A program made the position numbers and the translations under genes. This document shows, piece by piece, positions 21,446 to 33,029 of a stretch of DNA of 64,000 nt. Position 1 is the first letter of the stretch; every line of letters starts with the position of its first letter. This stretch comes from Cyprinodon diabolis (lineage: Eukaryota > Chordata > Actinopteri > Cyprinodontiformes > Cyprinodontidae). Below the pieces are notes generated by a model. The model searched no databases. It had not been told where the DNA came from and saw only the letters and a program-made list of their open reading frames with translations. The stretch covers positions 35,546,196-35,610,195 of the forward strand of contig CM060075.1 of the NCBI GenBank assembly GCA_030533445.1, given 5' to 3'.

Positions 21446-22179
21446 TTGTTTATTTTAACTCCTAATTTTTCTCTATTATATTGTCATTTTGAAATCTCTA
21501 TAAATGATCAAATTGTCATAAACCGTCGGCAGAAAATGCTTCAAATTAAAACATTTTTTAATCTACAGGTTTTTTGTTTTGTTTTTTTTCTTGCCTAGGC
21601 AAAAAAACCTAATTGTGTTCATTACTGGCATCAGCTAGTAGGAGGTGAAGACTGGAACAACACTTAAAAAAACCAAACAAATAAATGAGTCTGTTTTAGG
21701 TAATCTATGAAAGCCTGAGTACTAACAGATATTAAACATCTCCAATAATTCAGCAGGATTGAAATTTATGTTCACTTTAGAGAGACTCTAAGCAGAGGAA
21801 TTATTTAATTTCTGTATGTATTACAAAATAACAAAATAAAAAATTACAGTTTAATCTTCACCACTATAATCAAATGTATCGCTATTTTGTTATCCTAATA
21901 TGCAGAAGGTACTATTTAATCCAAATCTGAGAAGTAACCACACCATTTCTTCTCTTCTATTTCCTCCAGCATTCATCTTTCCATTCTTCACTTAAAACTT
22001 AATGCTCCAGTGCCTGATATTGAATATTATTTTTTATGTGTTAAAAGCTTAATTATATTAAATAATGAATAATTCCATAATCTAACACTGATATAATGAT
22101 ATATAATATATCCTGCAGCAACTGGACTCCCTAGAATCCTAGCCCAGGATTCTTCAGCTCTGTTTCAACACCAGAATGA
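21446..22179. other. AT-rich, no gene recognised
   Basis: No open frame or repeat that I can name. Confidence 0.4.
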
Positions 22180-22530
22180 GCGGCTCTTCTAGCTGAGGAT
22201 TCATCATTCCACCTGCAAGTGGATTATAGACTTTCTGACAGGCAGGAAGCAGCACATACAGTATAGCTGGGGAAACAGGTCTGATTACACCATGCCTGTC
22301 TTCCAAAGACAGTCTTGATGCACCTCTACTTCACCATCACTCACTCTATCCCGTCATTTTACACATCTCTGATGTTGCTGCTATGTTCAAATATCCATTA
22401 CTGTAAAAATGTCCATAGCTGTATATTGGTTATTTATTCTCCAGTTGCACAGTATTTATAGAAAATCACTTTGTTGTCCCCCATTGTGGGACAACAAAGT
22501 GATTTTCTATTCTATTCTAATACATTCTAT
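22180..22530 (+). pseudogene. LINE fragment: RT scrap plus 3' tail
   Basis: TCCACCTGCAAGTGGATTAT encodes STCKWIIDFLTGRKQH, the same RT segment as in the LINE at 2867-4372. After a gap, CCCATTGTGGGACAA and a TTCTATTCTA repeat form the 3' tail. Inside the tail lies a near-perfect hairpin (22458-22510). Confidence 0.75.
22458..22510. repeat. Perfect 23-bp inverted repeat, 7-base loop
   Basis: Left arm 22458-22480 (ATAGAAAATCACTTTG...), loop CCATTGT, right arm 22488-22510 (...CAAAGTGATTTTCTAT). All 23 pairs match. Confidence 0.95.
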
Positions 22531-23685
22531 TCTACACCACCACTCTGCTGCCACTAATAGGGTAAAGGGCAGGCGGCAGTGTATCAGTCCTTTGCAGAGT
22601 GGGTGAATGGCTGCAGTTTTCCTATTGTTTAGGAATGAAAAATCTCCAGCTTCCAGAGGAGAGCACGTAAAAATGCATGACCCTCCTTCTGTAAAATAGC
22701 TTCTTCCTGACTGCTACAGGCTTCATTGACAGGACCCAGTTCCTAAACTGACACTTTTAAAGCTACAGTGTGTAATAATTACAGGGATATACAGTCAGAA
22801 ATGTAATATATTATACATAACTATGTTATTGATCATCATCTACGAGCTCAGCCTCTTAACCTTAATATTTGCGTTGCCTTAGAATTCGTTATTTATAATT
22901 ACATAGGAAAGGGTCTCGCAGCCATGGAGGCAGACATCTTTGCGCTACGGCAGCGCAGAGCCAACAAACTAGCGATCGGTCTCCGCCAGGTGACGTGAAT
23001 TGTTTACCTCGGGCGCGGTGCATCGTGGGAAAACCATATTAGGTGGAAAGTCGAGATAAGCCACACGCGGCACAATTATTTACCAGAAATGACACGATTG
23101 TGTTGTGTGAGAGGCTGCCAGTCCCGGTGTCGTGCCAAGGTAGTTATCCCTGCGAAAATTTGTGTCCCCTCGTCGGGAGCGCGCACGGAGTAAGAAGAAC
23201 AACCCGAGTTAACTCCGCTTCAATTCCAACGTGCAGAACTTGAAATTTGAAAGGTTTTACGTGTTTGAAAGTTGAGCTTCACTGTTTTATTTTTTTACTT
23301 CACATGTTATAGCAGAATATCGCCAGTGATACTGATTTAAAATTAATAATAAAACACAAACGTTTGCTTGAAAGCTGGTTGCTGACAGCAGTGTCTACTC
23401 CTTCCTCTGAAAGCAAACAGATCCTTGTTCTTTTCCACACGTTCCTTAAAAAAATCTCATTGTTTCACAGTATCCAAATGTTCTCATCCCATTGAAAACT
23501 GTTGTAAACCATGTACTTGTAATAAAAATGAAATAGAAAATGAAGTGCACGTGTAATCATTAAGAAGGAAAATAATTTTTTCCTGGTTGAAATTCAGTAC
23601 TTAAATCTATATGTGTTTATAGTAACGTACAATTTATCTATGTTGTACTATCCTTAATAAACAGTTTGTCTTCTAACATCAGCCA

Positions 23686-23735
23686 TTTTATTTCATCCCA
23701 TATTGTCAGAACTGGCAATATGGGATGAAATAAAA
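23686..23735. repeat. Perfect 20-bp inverted repeat, 10-base loop
   Basis: Arms TTTTATTTCATCCCATATTG (23686-23705) and its exact complement (23716-23735), loop TCAGAACTGG. It is followed by ACCTGCTGTAATCTGTTCCC, which recurs directly near 23900 and inverted near 23880. Confidence 0.95.
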
Positions 23736-23930
23736 CCTGCTGTAATCTGTTCCCCCTGTCTAAATCAGACAAAACAGGCCCCAGCTTTTTCATTTTTGGC
23801 TTATAAGCATCTTTTATGATGACAATTTATTCCTGAAACTTTGGAGTTGATTGACCTTTATTTCTTAAAGTTACAAGGGGGGAACAGATTATAGCAGGCC
23901 ACCTGCTATAATCTGTTCTCCCTGTCTAAA

Positions 23931-24182
23931 TCAGACAAAAAAGGAGCCATTTGTGAACTGTCTGTGTGCTTCCAGTGACTTATATGCTTTGAATTCCTTG
24001 CAAGTGTAGGCATTGACGCCAAACACTAGGTAGTTTGTTATGTCCACTGATGAGGTCGGAGGCAGTGAAGTGACGTCGGAGCTCCAGTCTTTGCTGCGGA
24101 GATCATAAGGATCTATGCCGTTAATATCCAACAGTTTCGACAAGTAACGAGACTGGCGGAGACTGATTGCGAGACGGCCCAT
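23931..24182 (-). pseudogene. N-terminal fragment of a SWIM/YqaJ-type protein
   Basis: MGRLAISLRQ...LPPTSSVDITNYLVFG, then FKAYKSLEAHRQFTNG. The NYLV...KAYKSLEA pattern is the segment just before the SWIM zinc finger in a large fish family of SWIM/YqaJ-nuclease proteins. It stops where the GW and the Cys/His residues should follow, so it is a fragment. Identification is from memory of the family. Confidence 0.5.
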
Positions 24183-24462
24183 TACGCTCGAAAGTAACTA
24201 CGGCAAGTTGAGAGAGATGAACTGAGACTGAATGAAATACTATCTGTAAAATTATCTATGTAAACAAACCTCATCACTTGAGAAGGTAGGTGATGCGGAC
24301 GTCGTGGAAGACATTATGTCCCGTAACGCTCGCCGTACTGTTGGGGGGGAGAAGCGGTGGGGGGGAGATGTTCATGTTGCTGCGGTCTGCAGTCTGGACG
24401 TTAGATGTCGCTGAAAATTACACACTGTAGCTTTAAACATTTTTTTTTTTATGAATAAAACA

Positions 24463-25239
24463 TACGAGGGGCGTTCAATAAGTAATGCCCCTGATCCACT
24501 TCCAGATGTTTGATCCAGCTGAAATTTTGCATTTGAGGTTATTTAAATCTCTATAGTTTAAGTAGCAAATTACAGCTCTGCACTAATTGTGGTTTCTGAC
24601 TTACAAGTGTTTGAACTGAGTAAAGTCTGAAATGGAGCGTGTTGAGTGTCGAGCAGTGATCCGGTTTTTCTATTGGAAAGGACTCCCACCACGGGAGACT
24701 TTTGATGAAATCAAAGTAACTTATGGTGATGATGCCCGTTACATGACCTTGCAAAAGGTTTTACAAGGTTATATTATGGGACATTACCACTATAATTACT
24801 TCCATTTCATCAAAAGTCTCCAAAATGTATCACTTTTCCTCTCTATTACTCTGACATTTCTATAAACGGGCATCTATTACAAACTATTACATCTGCAATA
24901 AACAGTGCACATTAAATCCCTAAATCTATTTATGGTTTCTCTAAGTTTTATTTTTTGGTGATGGTGATGATGCCCGTTATATGACCTTGCAAAATGTTTT
25001 ATGGGACATTATCACTATAAGTTACTTCCATTTCATCAAAAGTTTCCTGTTGTGTGCATCCTTTCAAATGCAAAAACACAGACTTGCCTCAGTTTGAGCA
25101 CCTGTAAATCAGAAACCTCAATTAGTTTAGAGCTTTAATTTGCTATTTAATCTATTTAAATAATTTCACAAGCAAAATTTCAGGTTGATCAAACATCTGT
25201 AAGTCGGTCAGGGGCATTACTTATTGAACGCCCCTCGTA
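24463..25239 (+). mobile_element. mariner element, internally rearranged
   Basis: Element 24465-25237 (773 bp) with TA on both sides. The 30-bp terminal repeats are perfect, beginning CGAGGGGCGTTCAATAAG. From 24632 it encodes MERVECRAVIRFFYWKGLPP, the start of a mariner transposase, ending after about 40 residues. The middle is a duplicated 90-bp piece (24724-24822 and 24961-25049) separated by a 100-bp stretch whose twin lies outside the element at 25328-25427. Confidence 0.9.
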
Positions 25240-25327
25240 TAAAGAAATACCCCAGCACATCATGTACATAGCATTTAGTCCAGCAGCTTCGTATTGTTTG
25301 TGACTATATTTAATATCCGCTATGGTG

Positions 25328-25427
25328 CTTTTCCTCTCTATTACTCTGACATTCCTATAAAAGGGCATCTATTACTAACTATTACATCTGCAATAAACAG
25401 TGCACATTAAATGCTTAAATCTATTTA
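25328..25427. repeat. 100-bp sequence duplicated inside the neighbouring mariner (24832-24931)
   Basis: CTTTTCCTCTCTATTACTCT through AATCTATTTA; about six mismatches between the two copies. Confidence 0.85.
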
Positions 25428-25429
25428 GG

Positions 25430-26754
25430 GTATAGATTTAAGCAAAAAAGTTATTCTATCTGTGTGTAACCCTTTATTAAGCAAACTAAGAACTTATTTG
25501 TGTAAAAACCCTACCAGGTAATAATGATTCTTCTCTATTCTAAATTGTTTTCAGTGTCTTCCAGTTAAACACATCATAATATTCAGTATCTTTCAACATT
25601 ATGCTGAAAACTTTTTTATATGTACCATCCATAATGTTCTTTTATTAAACCAAACTTTTTTCAACTCTTTTAAACAGTTTAATCTATTTATTTTTTGTAA
25701 GAAATAGTCAATCTAGATTATGAATCCCATTTTATAGGACACATTTTCAACAGTCATATTTTGCATTAGTATTTTGTTTTTTTTTTTAGCAATAAACTCT
25801 AAATGTTTCCATCTTTTCCACTAATTCCCATCATCAGCACACAGGGTTCGTCCCATCCTACTTTCTAAGTCATCAAACATGTCATTTCTCATTAAAGAAA
25901 CAATAATAATGGCTCTCTATGCTTCCTTTTGGTCTATTCGCGTCGGTATTTGTCTGTTCAGTTGAAAATATTTTATCTACGTCAAGATTCTAGTGTTTAT
26001 TTTTTTTTTTCAGGGCAGGGTTTGTCAACGATCACTTTTCCAAAGTAATTTCGTATGCATTTTCCACCTCCAAAAACACGGCAACGAAATACGTTTTGTT
26101 AATGCAACCACTGGATGTAAACATTCCGCTTTACCTTTTTGCATTCTCTAATCCTCGCCTTGTTTCTTGTAGTAAAATTAGCGGCCCATGATTGGGAGAG
26201 GATTTCCTGAGGAGTTCCTTCTTCGGTTGGTCCACTTGGTCAAATCCAGACTACTGCCACCTGCTGACGAGGAGCCCAACTACAGCCGCTCGCAACAGTT
26301 TATACATATTCTTCTCACCTTGCGACATTACTGTCGTCCTCGTTTAGAAAAATGACTGTTATAATTGTATTAATACACTAAGCTTTATTATTATTGATTT
26401 CTATGTTATAAATAAGGTACATTTTCATCCTATGTCTAAATTTGAGATCTGTTTCTTCTCTTCTTTTTCATCCTTACACTCTGCCAGGAGGCAGAGAAAT
26501 AGCTACTTACACTCTTGGCAACAATATTGACTAAGCCAGATTTGTGACAATTTATTTGCTTTATGCTGCAGCATTGTATGACTTTTTATTGCATGTCATT
26601 AGTAGTCCTTGATTTTATAAAAAGTAATTCTCACCATAAACGTTTTATTATATAAATGGTTTTGTACCACATGTACCACATAACCAATGAACCAATATAA
26701 TGCAAATTTTAAGTATTCTTTTCAATAGTCATTGTATCTTATTATACTAATTTG
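25430..26754. other. AT-rich; GC-richer patch at 25950-26340
   Basis: Mostly AT-rich. The patch at 25950-26340 has CCAAT on the minus strand (near 26188) and a donor-like GCAAG|gtgaga on the minus strand near 26325. It might be an upstream exon or promoter of the minus-strand ZNF638-like gene, but this is weak. Confidence 0.25.
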
Positions 26755-27451
26755 CAGAGGTGTCAAGTAACAAAGTAAAAATACTTTGTTACTGTACTTA
26801 AGTACACTTTTTAGGTATCTATACTTTACTCCATTACTTATTTTTCTTCCTACTTCTGGCTTCTACTCATTACATTTTCACACCAGTATCCTTACATTGT
26901 TAAAACTAACATTACTCATTACATTCAGTTTAATGTTTCTAAATATTTATTCCACGTCATGTGTACCATCCAATGCAGATCAATGCTGCCATCCACATCT
27001 AGTGTAAACTAGTGTAACTCGGTGAGTCATATAATGCAAACACTTATTGGTTAGCTAAAGGAAATCATCAGAAGCAAGCAGGTGTTCTTCAAACTGCAAA
27101 CGTGAATTGTTCATGCTATGCTACAATGTGGGATTCAGAAAAAGATGTTGAAATGTCTGAAAGGTCGGGCACAGGCAAGAGCGTATCGGGAGATGGAGAC
27201 CAACAAGACCTCCCTCATCCTTGTCTCTATCTTAAAGAATTTTTTGAAAAATGTAGCTTTCAATTCATATAGCGGCATCTGACTGCTTTTTATACTTTAA
27301 GTAGTTTTTTGGAGCACATACTTTTTCACTTTTACTTGAGTAAAGAGGTCAAGTTGATACTTCAACTTTTACCAGATTGCTTTTAAACTGCAGTATCTAT
27401 ACTTCTATTGAAGTAACAAATGTGTGTACTTTTGACACAACAGCTAATTTG
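26747..27451. mobile_element. hAT-type non-autonomous transposon, complete
   Basis: Element 26755-27443 (689 bp) flanked by a perfect 8-bp duplication CTAATTTG (26747-26754 and 27444-27451). Termini are CAGAGGTGTCAAGTAAC and, reversed, CTGTTGTGTCAAAAGTAC, with further inverted similarity inside (TTTGTTAC, TACTTTA). No transposase. A truncated relative is at 8146-8636. Confidence 0.92.
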
Positions 27452-27639
27452 ATATTTTATTAAGTTCTTATGATTTCTAACATTGTTTTGCCATTCATTT
27501 ATACTTGTTTAAAGGCGATGTATAAACTAAATTAAGCCACGACTGTTTTAAGAATAAAGAGGCACCATAAAACTGGTAAGATTTGGGTTCATATAATAAT
27601 CTTTATCTACCACTCCAAAGTTAGAAAATTTCCTGGAAT

Positions 27640-27640
<1 letters not shown>

Positions 27641-27728
<88 letters not shown>
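27641..27728. repeat. (CA)n microsatellite with one CTCT interruption
   Basis: Two CA runs separated by ACTCTCACAC. Confidence 0.98.
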
Positions 27729-27731
<3 letters not shown>

Positions 27732-28846
27732 CTTAATGCTTGCAGCAAAGTGGGTGTGATTATAAATAGAAGAGCAAGAGAAATGCCCTCTTCCCTGCAC
27801 CAACTAGCAAACGTCATTAGTTATTCTCATCTGCATATTAATAGAAACAAATATTTTTGTGTTGTTTTTTTATTGTTTTACAGTTTGTCAAATAAAAACA
27901 ATTACATGGTACAGGGAGAGGCTTTTAAAGTGTTTAAGTTTAAATGTTCAGGACATGATATCCCCTGACTACATTTCTTTCTTGCTCTAATGCTTACTGA
28001 TGCAAAGCCTGAGATTAGTCCTAATCCAGTCACATGGGACAAAAGTTTTAGGCTTCAGAGTTTAATACATTCTAGAAATAACTTTATCATGGTTCAGCAA
28101 TGATTTTTAGGCCTAAATAAGATATTAATTATGGCTTTTTATGTACCACGTTTCTTCAGTTGATTTTTTCCCTAGATCCTTATTTTCGAAGTATATAATA
28201 ATATTAGGGGGAAAGGTTTGTTTTTGGTTTGTATTCACATACAGTTTGCATACTTTTCATAACACTTTGTGTTGAAAAAAGTAGAATCTCGATTTTATGA
28301 TATTGAGCCCCTATATTATCTGATCACATTCCAGGCTTTAGGTTTGGATTGCAATACATTCCTAACCAAGGTATTTATACTAAGAGTGTCCAGGAACTGT
28401 CTGGAACTGTAGGCTGTGAGCCATACTGTATGTTTAAAGAAGCATTGTTCTCTGAGAATGGTTCAATGGGTTTTTGTTTACATCATCTTAAGCTCTGTCA
28501 CTATGTCTGAGAAGGCTCTGAGCAAATGCTCTACTCTTTTCTGTTTTTTATAATCAGGGTTACGTTCTCCATGTTAGCAACTGAATATGGCTCTTTGTCA
28601 AAGATTAAAAAATTACAGAGAAGATTCCACCACTTTGAGCCTCATAACCAATTGAATATATTTATTTCATTTTTTTATTATTAAACCCTGGATACCATGA
28701 TCCAGATCCATAAATGATGCTCATTGGCTACCTCCATGCTCCTGTAAGAGGAGTTAGTTATAAATAAGCCTCTGGAAAGGCCAGATATCTACCTGACTAT
28801 AAACAACATCTTACCTCACATTATCTGGTATAAGTTTAAATGTCAC
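27729..28846. other. No recognisable feature
   Basis: Ordinary AT-rich sequence up to the left LTR of the BEL element. Confidence 0.4.
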
Positions 28847-29196
28847 TGTAGCGGCTAAAATCCTATATTTTAGGCTACCGGTGGTTTCTGTTGGAAGGCA
28901 TTGGTTTTACGTGCGCTCAATTAAGATTTAGAATGCCGATCTTCTGTTTGACATAAAACAAAGTCATTTATTTTCAGCACAAAGTCCATTATCTTACTGT
29001 TTCCTTCAAGATCCACATAAATTCAACATAAATCCAACCAAGCACAATAGAAAACTGTTAGCCTCAGCCTATTAACCACACCTGAACAGAATTGATGGTT
29101 GACCTTAAATAACCCATCCCCCATCAAACACTCAGAACTCAAAATTAAATACACCCCCTGGTGGCTACAAACACCAAAGGATAATTGGCTCCTACA
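28847..29196 (-). repeat. BEL/Pao 3' LTR
   Basis: 350 bp; minus strand starts TGTAGGAGCCAATTATCC and ends GGATTTTAGCCGCTACA. Confidence 0.95.
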
Positions 29197-29330
29197 CGCC
29201 AGCCCCTAATTGCGTGTGGCAATTATTAAACTTAAATCAAAAAAAGGAGCCACAAATAAAGACATATCAGGATACAGATATACATAAGAAGCAAATCAGG
29301 TTTATGCATTCATCATTATTCTATCAGTTT

Positions 29331-30005
29331 TCAGTTTGAAGCTTCACATAATAGACAGATTTTTGTTACAGGTCTTTCAATAATGTTTGTTTTCGTTTGA
29401 AGATGAACCACTCGTACCAGACCCTTTTTATCTGGAAAAGTTTTAATAACTTTCCCTAATATCCATGAACCTCGAGGTGTTGTGGAGTCCATAACCACCA
29501 CCACATCTCCAGGAATGAAACATCTCCTTTTCTTTATCCATTTTTGTCTTTCCTGTAACAACGGTAGATATTCTCGAATCCAACGCTTCCAAAGGAGATC
29601 TGAAATATATTGGATTTGTTTCCACCTTCTTTTAGCGTAAAGAACATTTTTGTCAAAGAGTCCTGATAGGAGAGCTGGTTTTCCCTTCTTGAATTTTCTT
29701 TTCAAACCATGTATGCGCTGCAGGGCAACAGAACTGTTGTTTGGCATAAAGAGTTCTTCCCTTTTGAAAGGCAGTTTCTGTTTGTAATGTCCATTCTCTA
29801 GCTGTGCAGAGCGATCCATTATGTCTAGGAATTTTTGTTCCTCTCTGGACATTTCCTCTTTTTCCGTAAAAGACTTTTCAATAAAGTCATAGTTGTATTG
29901 ACTGATCAGAAGCTCTTCAATTTTATCAACTGTAGTTCTGCTGACATGAACTGAAGGGTAGTCATTTTCAGAATTATTGTAATCTTCTGCTGAAGCATTT
30001 ACAAC
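29331..30005 (-). pseudogene. BEL/Pao pol remnant: RT-region start joined to integrase C-terminal domain
   Basis: The minus strand first shows the connection before RT (KIEELLISQYNYDF, REEQKFLDIMD, LPFKREELFMPNN). Near 29660-29690 it switches directly to the integrase C-terminal domain (KRRWKQIQYISDLLWKRW, then FIPGDVVVVMD and WILGKVIKTFPDKKG). The deletion removed RT, RNase H and the integrase DDE core while keeping the frame open, so this copy depends on other elements for reverse transcription and integration. It is separated from the protease frame by a stop at 30006-30008. Confidence 0.88.
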
Positions 30006-30830
30006 CTATCCTAGGAGGCTTCTGATTGCATAGAGCCCTTTACCCTGACTATTTATCACCTCCCAAGGTTCCATTAGTTTGGATGCATTGGTTCCCACTA
30101 GTAGGTCCACACCAGCATGTATGCGAGGAAAGTTGATATCCTTTAAGTACGACCATTTAGACAGTTCCACCTCACTGATGATGTTGTCGGTGGAGACAGG
30201 CATTTCCTTTTGTGTAAACACAATGGGAAGCTGATAGAAATGGCTTCCATTTATTTCTGAAATCTCCAGCCCTTTAATGATAGAGGTTGCCACTATTTTA
30301 CTCTGACCCATTGTCCGGAGAGGAATCTGCGTCTTTCGACCTTGAATGTTGAGTTCATTAAGAAGTCTTTCAGAGCAGAAGGTATCTGTGCTCCCTGGAT
30401 CCAGAAAAGCATACGTTTTAATGATTTTAGTTCCCTTTGAACTTTTCACTTTCACAGGCAGGATGGGAAGAATCCCTCTATGGTGGCCAGCCCCAGTATG
30501 ACCACAAGTAGAAGAGGCTTTGCAGCCCTTTGCTGCTTGATCCAACTCCTTCTGCTGAATTTTTTCCTTCTGTTCAATGTGCAAAATGCTAGGATGCTTT
30601 TGGTTACAGTGTTTGCAAGTGATGCGCTTAACACAGTTCTTGCTTAAATGTCCTGTATTTAAGCAACCAAAACATAAACCTTTGTCTTTTAGGAAGTCTA
30701 GTTTTTCCCTGTGTGACCTCTTTCCTAATTGTTGACATTGTTCCAATACATGACCATCCTGTGTACAATACAGACAGGATAAATAATGTGATTTGTCAAC
30801 AACAGCTACTTCATTTTTGAGAGAAGGCAT
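30006..30830 (-). pseudogene. BEL/Pao zinc knuckles and aspartic protease
   Basis: 274-codon open frame. Residues about 20-80 have CLYC-x-H-C and CFGCLNTGHLSKNC knuckles for RNA packaging. Residues about 140-150 show FLDPGSTDTFC, the aspartic protease active-site segment with DPGS where DSGS is most common. GVDLLVG lies near the end. Upstream, a frameshift near 30900 separates it from gag. Confidence 0.9.
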
Positions 30831-31030
30831 GTTACCGTCATCTCTAACACAAACATGGGTTACAAAGCTGTTTGTGTCTTTATTTGAGGTTTGCTAGGTC
30901 TTATGATCCCCCTGACAGGTTGAGAGTCCTGTATATCTCCAAAAACTGGATCTGAGATTATTCTAATCTGGTGTTCAATAAAAGCAACAATATCTCTGAA
31001 ACATGCTCTTTGACTCGTTGTCTCAAAAAT

Positions 31031-32724
31031 TTAATTTGCTTTTGTTCTCCATTTTTCTCTTAGTTTAAAAGGCAACTTTTGAACCAAGGTTTTCATGTTA
31101 GCTGGCAAGCTTAACTCATCCAAATACTGCAGTTCCTCCATTGCATTGCAGCATTCACGAAGGAACAGTCCAAACGCCTTTAATGCTTTAGCATCTTCAC
31201 CTTTAATGTTGGGCCAACCAGTGACCTTTTCAATGTAGGCTGCTGTGATATTAAATTCATTGCTGAAATGTTCTTTGAGGAGTTGCTTGGCCACAGCATA
31301 TCCTCTTTCTGCAGTCATGTGAAGGCAGCTGCGTACGAGGTCTCTTGGTTGCCCCCTGGTGTACTGTTCAAGGAAGTACAAACAATCTCCTTTAGAGCTG
31401 GTCTTTGCTTCCACACAACGTTCAAAGGCTTTCATAAGTGAGTCGAACTGCAAAGGATCTCCATCATAGATGGGAATTACTCGATGTGGCAGTAACTGGC
31501 TTGATTGCATTTGAACCAGAAGAGCTGTTATGTCATTCTGCTGTTTCAACACATTGTAGAGATCTCCAGCAGGTTGATTTTGATTTGATGGAAGCAAACT
31601 GTTTTGAGTGGTAACATTGGGATCAGAAAAAATAGAAGCTTTAGAAGTTTGAACAACAGGAGGAGCTGTTTTTGACACCAAAGTATTGAAAACAGTGTCA
31701 TCCACCTGAGGTGGAACATGTTTTTCGTAGGCTGTGTTTAGACCTGACTCAAACTCTTTATCCAACAGCAGTCCAGCATCTTGTTGAAGCTTCTTTGCAG
31801 GTTTGGTAACTAGCTGTGAAGCTTGTGTAGGGAGTGAAGTGGGCCTGATCTTGGGTTTAGCACCTTTTGTAACATATGAATTTATCCCATCAGAAAGTTT
31901 GGACGCAATGCTGACTTTAGTGCTACCCTCTAGCACCATTAGCTTGGCATTAGCAGCAGCAATTTTAGTGTCCATCTCAAGTTGTTCTTTTCTTTTGTTT
32001 AACAGGTATTCCTGTTCCTCCAATGCGTGCTTCTCTTTTAAAGCAGCTGCACATGCCAGGAGTGCAGCTCTCTCTGCTTCTGCCTTTATTTATTCAGAAA
32101 GCGTTGACGATTTGCTTTGTTTATTACAAAAGAACCCCTTTGACTCCCAGTTTTTCTAAAAGACCTTACAGAAACATTTGAAATGCTGTCATGAGGTTCA
32201 ATCTGCAGCTCCATTTCCATCATGCCACCACTGGCAGTATTTGGTTCAGCTTCCTTATTTTCACTCTCATTTTCTTTCATATCAGGCACACCAGTTGAGC
32301 AACCTTGTGCCTCAGTCAACCATTTATGAGTAGCAACAACAAAATCATGAACATTCAACATTTTAGCTTTAAACCATACATCATGCTTCTGTGCTTCATC
32401 CACAGGCAATAAACCCAACAAGACCTGATATACCTTTTGTGTTTCTTCAGACAAACCCAAAAACCTTTTAAATTCTCCCTTAATGTCATTCACACACCCT
32501 TTTTCATTTTTCAACACTGTAATAGTTTGTCTTAACTTTGTAAGCTTATTTAACTTTGTTTTTCTTTCACTTTCTAAGTTATGAATTTTCACCAACAAAG
32601 CCTTGACTGTTAATTTCACCTGTCTTTTTTCAGTCTCCCATTGAGGATTTTCCTCTTGACCCACAATGTTAATTTGACCCTCCTGATTCAGGTCAATGTT
32701 TTCCTCTTCTGCCATAATGGCCAA
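31031..32724 (-). pseudogene. BEL/Pao gag, broken
   Basis: Two open frames in order. 32724-32086 holds the N-terminal coiled-coil-rich part (KIHNLESERKTKLNKLTKLRQ). 32080-31031 holds the gag core typical of BEL/Pao (IPIYDGDPLQFDSLMKAFE, LRECCNAMEELQYLDEL, LPFKLREKWR). A short insertion near 32085-32090 shifts the frame between them, and an in-frame TAA follows at 31031. No envelope gene is present. Confidence 0.9.
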
Positions 32725-33029
32725 CAGTTTGTAAGTTTATTTATTTATTCGCAAATTGTAGATTGTTTGTTTATAGAGAGCTCTCTTTGCTTTAAGCAGT
32801 CTTCAGTCTGTTACCAATGCATTGGATTTAAGTTTGAACCTTTGTGTGCACACATAATAATAATAATGGCCATTCAGATATCAGCGCTGACTCACATACC
32901 CCAATGATGCGTTGGCTGGCATTGATGATCTGCGCTCTGATTTCGGCTGCTACGAATCTCAGTAGCTCCAATAGCTCGATCCATGCAGCTCTGTTCTCAA
33001 GCGTGCGGTGTCGATCGCTCCTGTGCGGC

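Larger units (their letters stand above)
22757..24436. mobile_element. TTAA-flanked DNA transposon, non-autonomous (Kolobok- or piggyBac-like)
   Basis: The element spans 22761-24432, flanked by TTAA at 22757-22760 and 24433-24436. Its terminal inverted repeats begin with 16 identical bases AGCTACAGTGTGTAAT. TTAA target duplication is typical of piggyBac and Kolobok. The interior carries a short plus-strand start MTRLCCVRGCQSRCRAK (23088 onward), reminiscent of the THAP zinc-finger start found in Kolobok proteins. On the minus strand (23931-24182) there is a fragment of a SWIM-type protein. No transposase catalytic region is visible. The left third is GC-rich (22900-23200) and the rest AT-rich. 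Confidence 0.7.

Noticed and set aside
23043..23243. CpG-rich segment as a host-gene promoter
   Set aside because: It lies inside the TTAA-flanked element and is better explained as element sequence with a THAP-like start.
25950..26340. Promoter or first exon of the ZNF638-like gene
   Set aside because: CCAAT and a donor-like site are too weak; left as a low-confidence note only.
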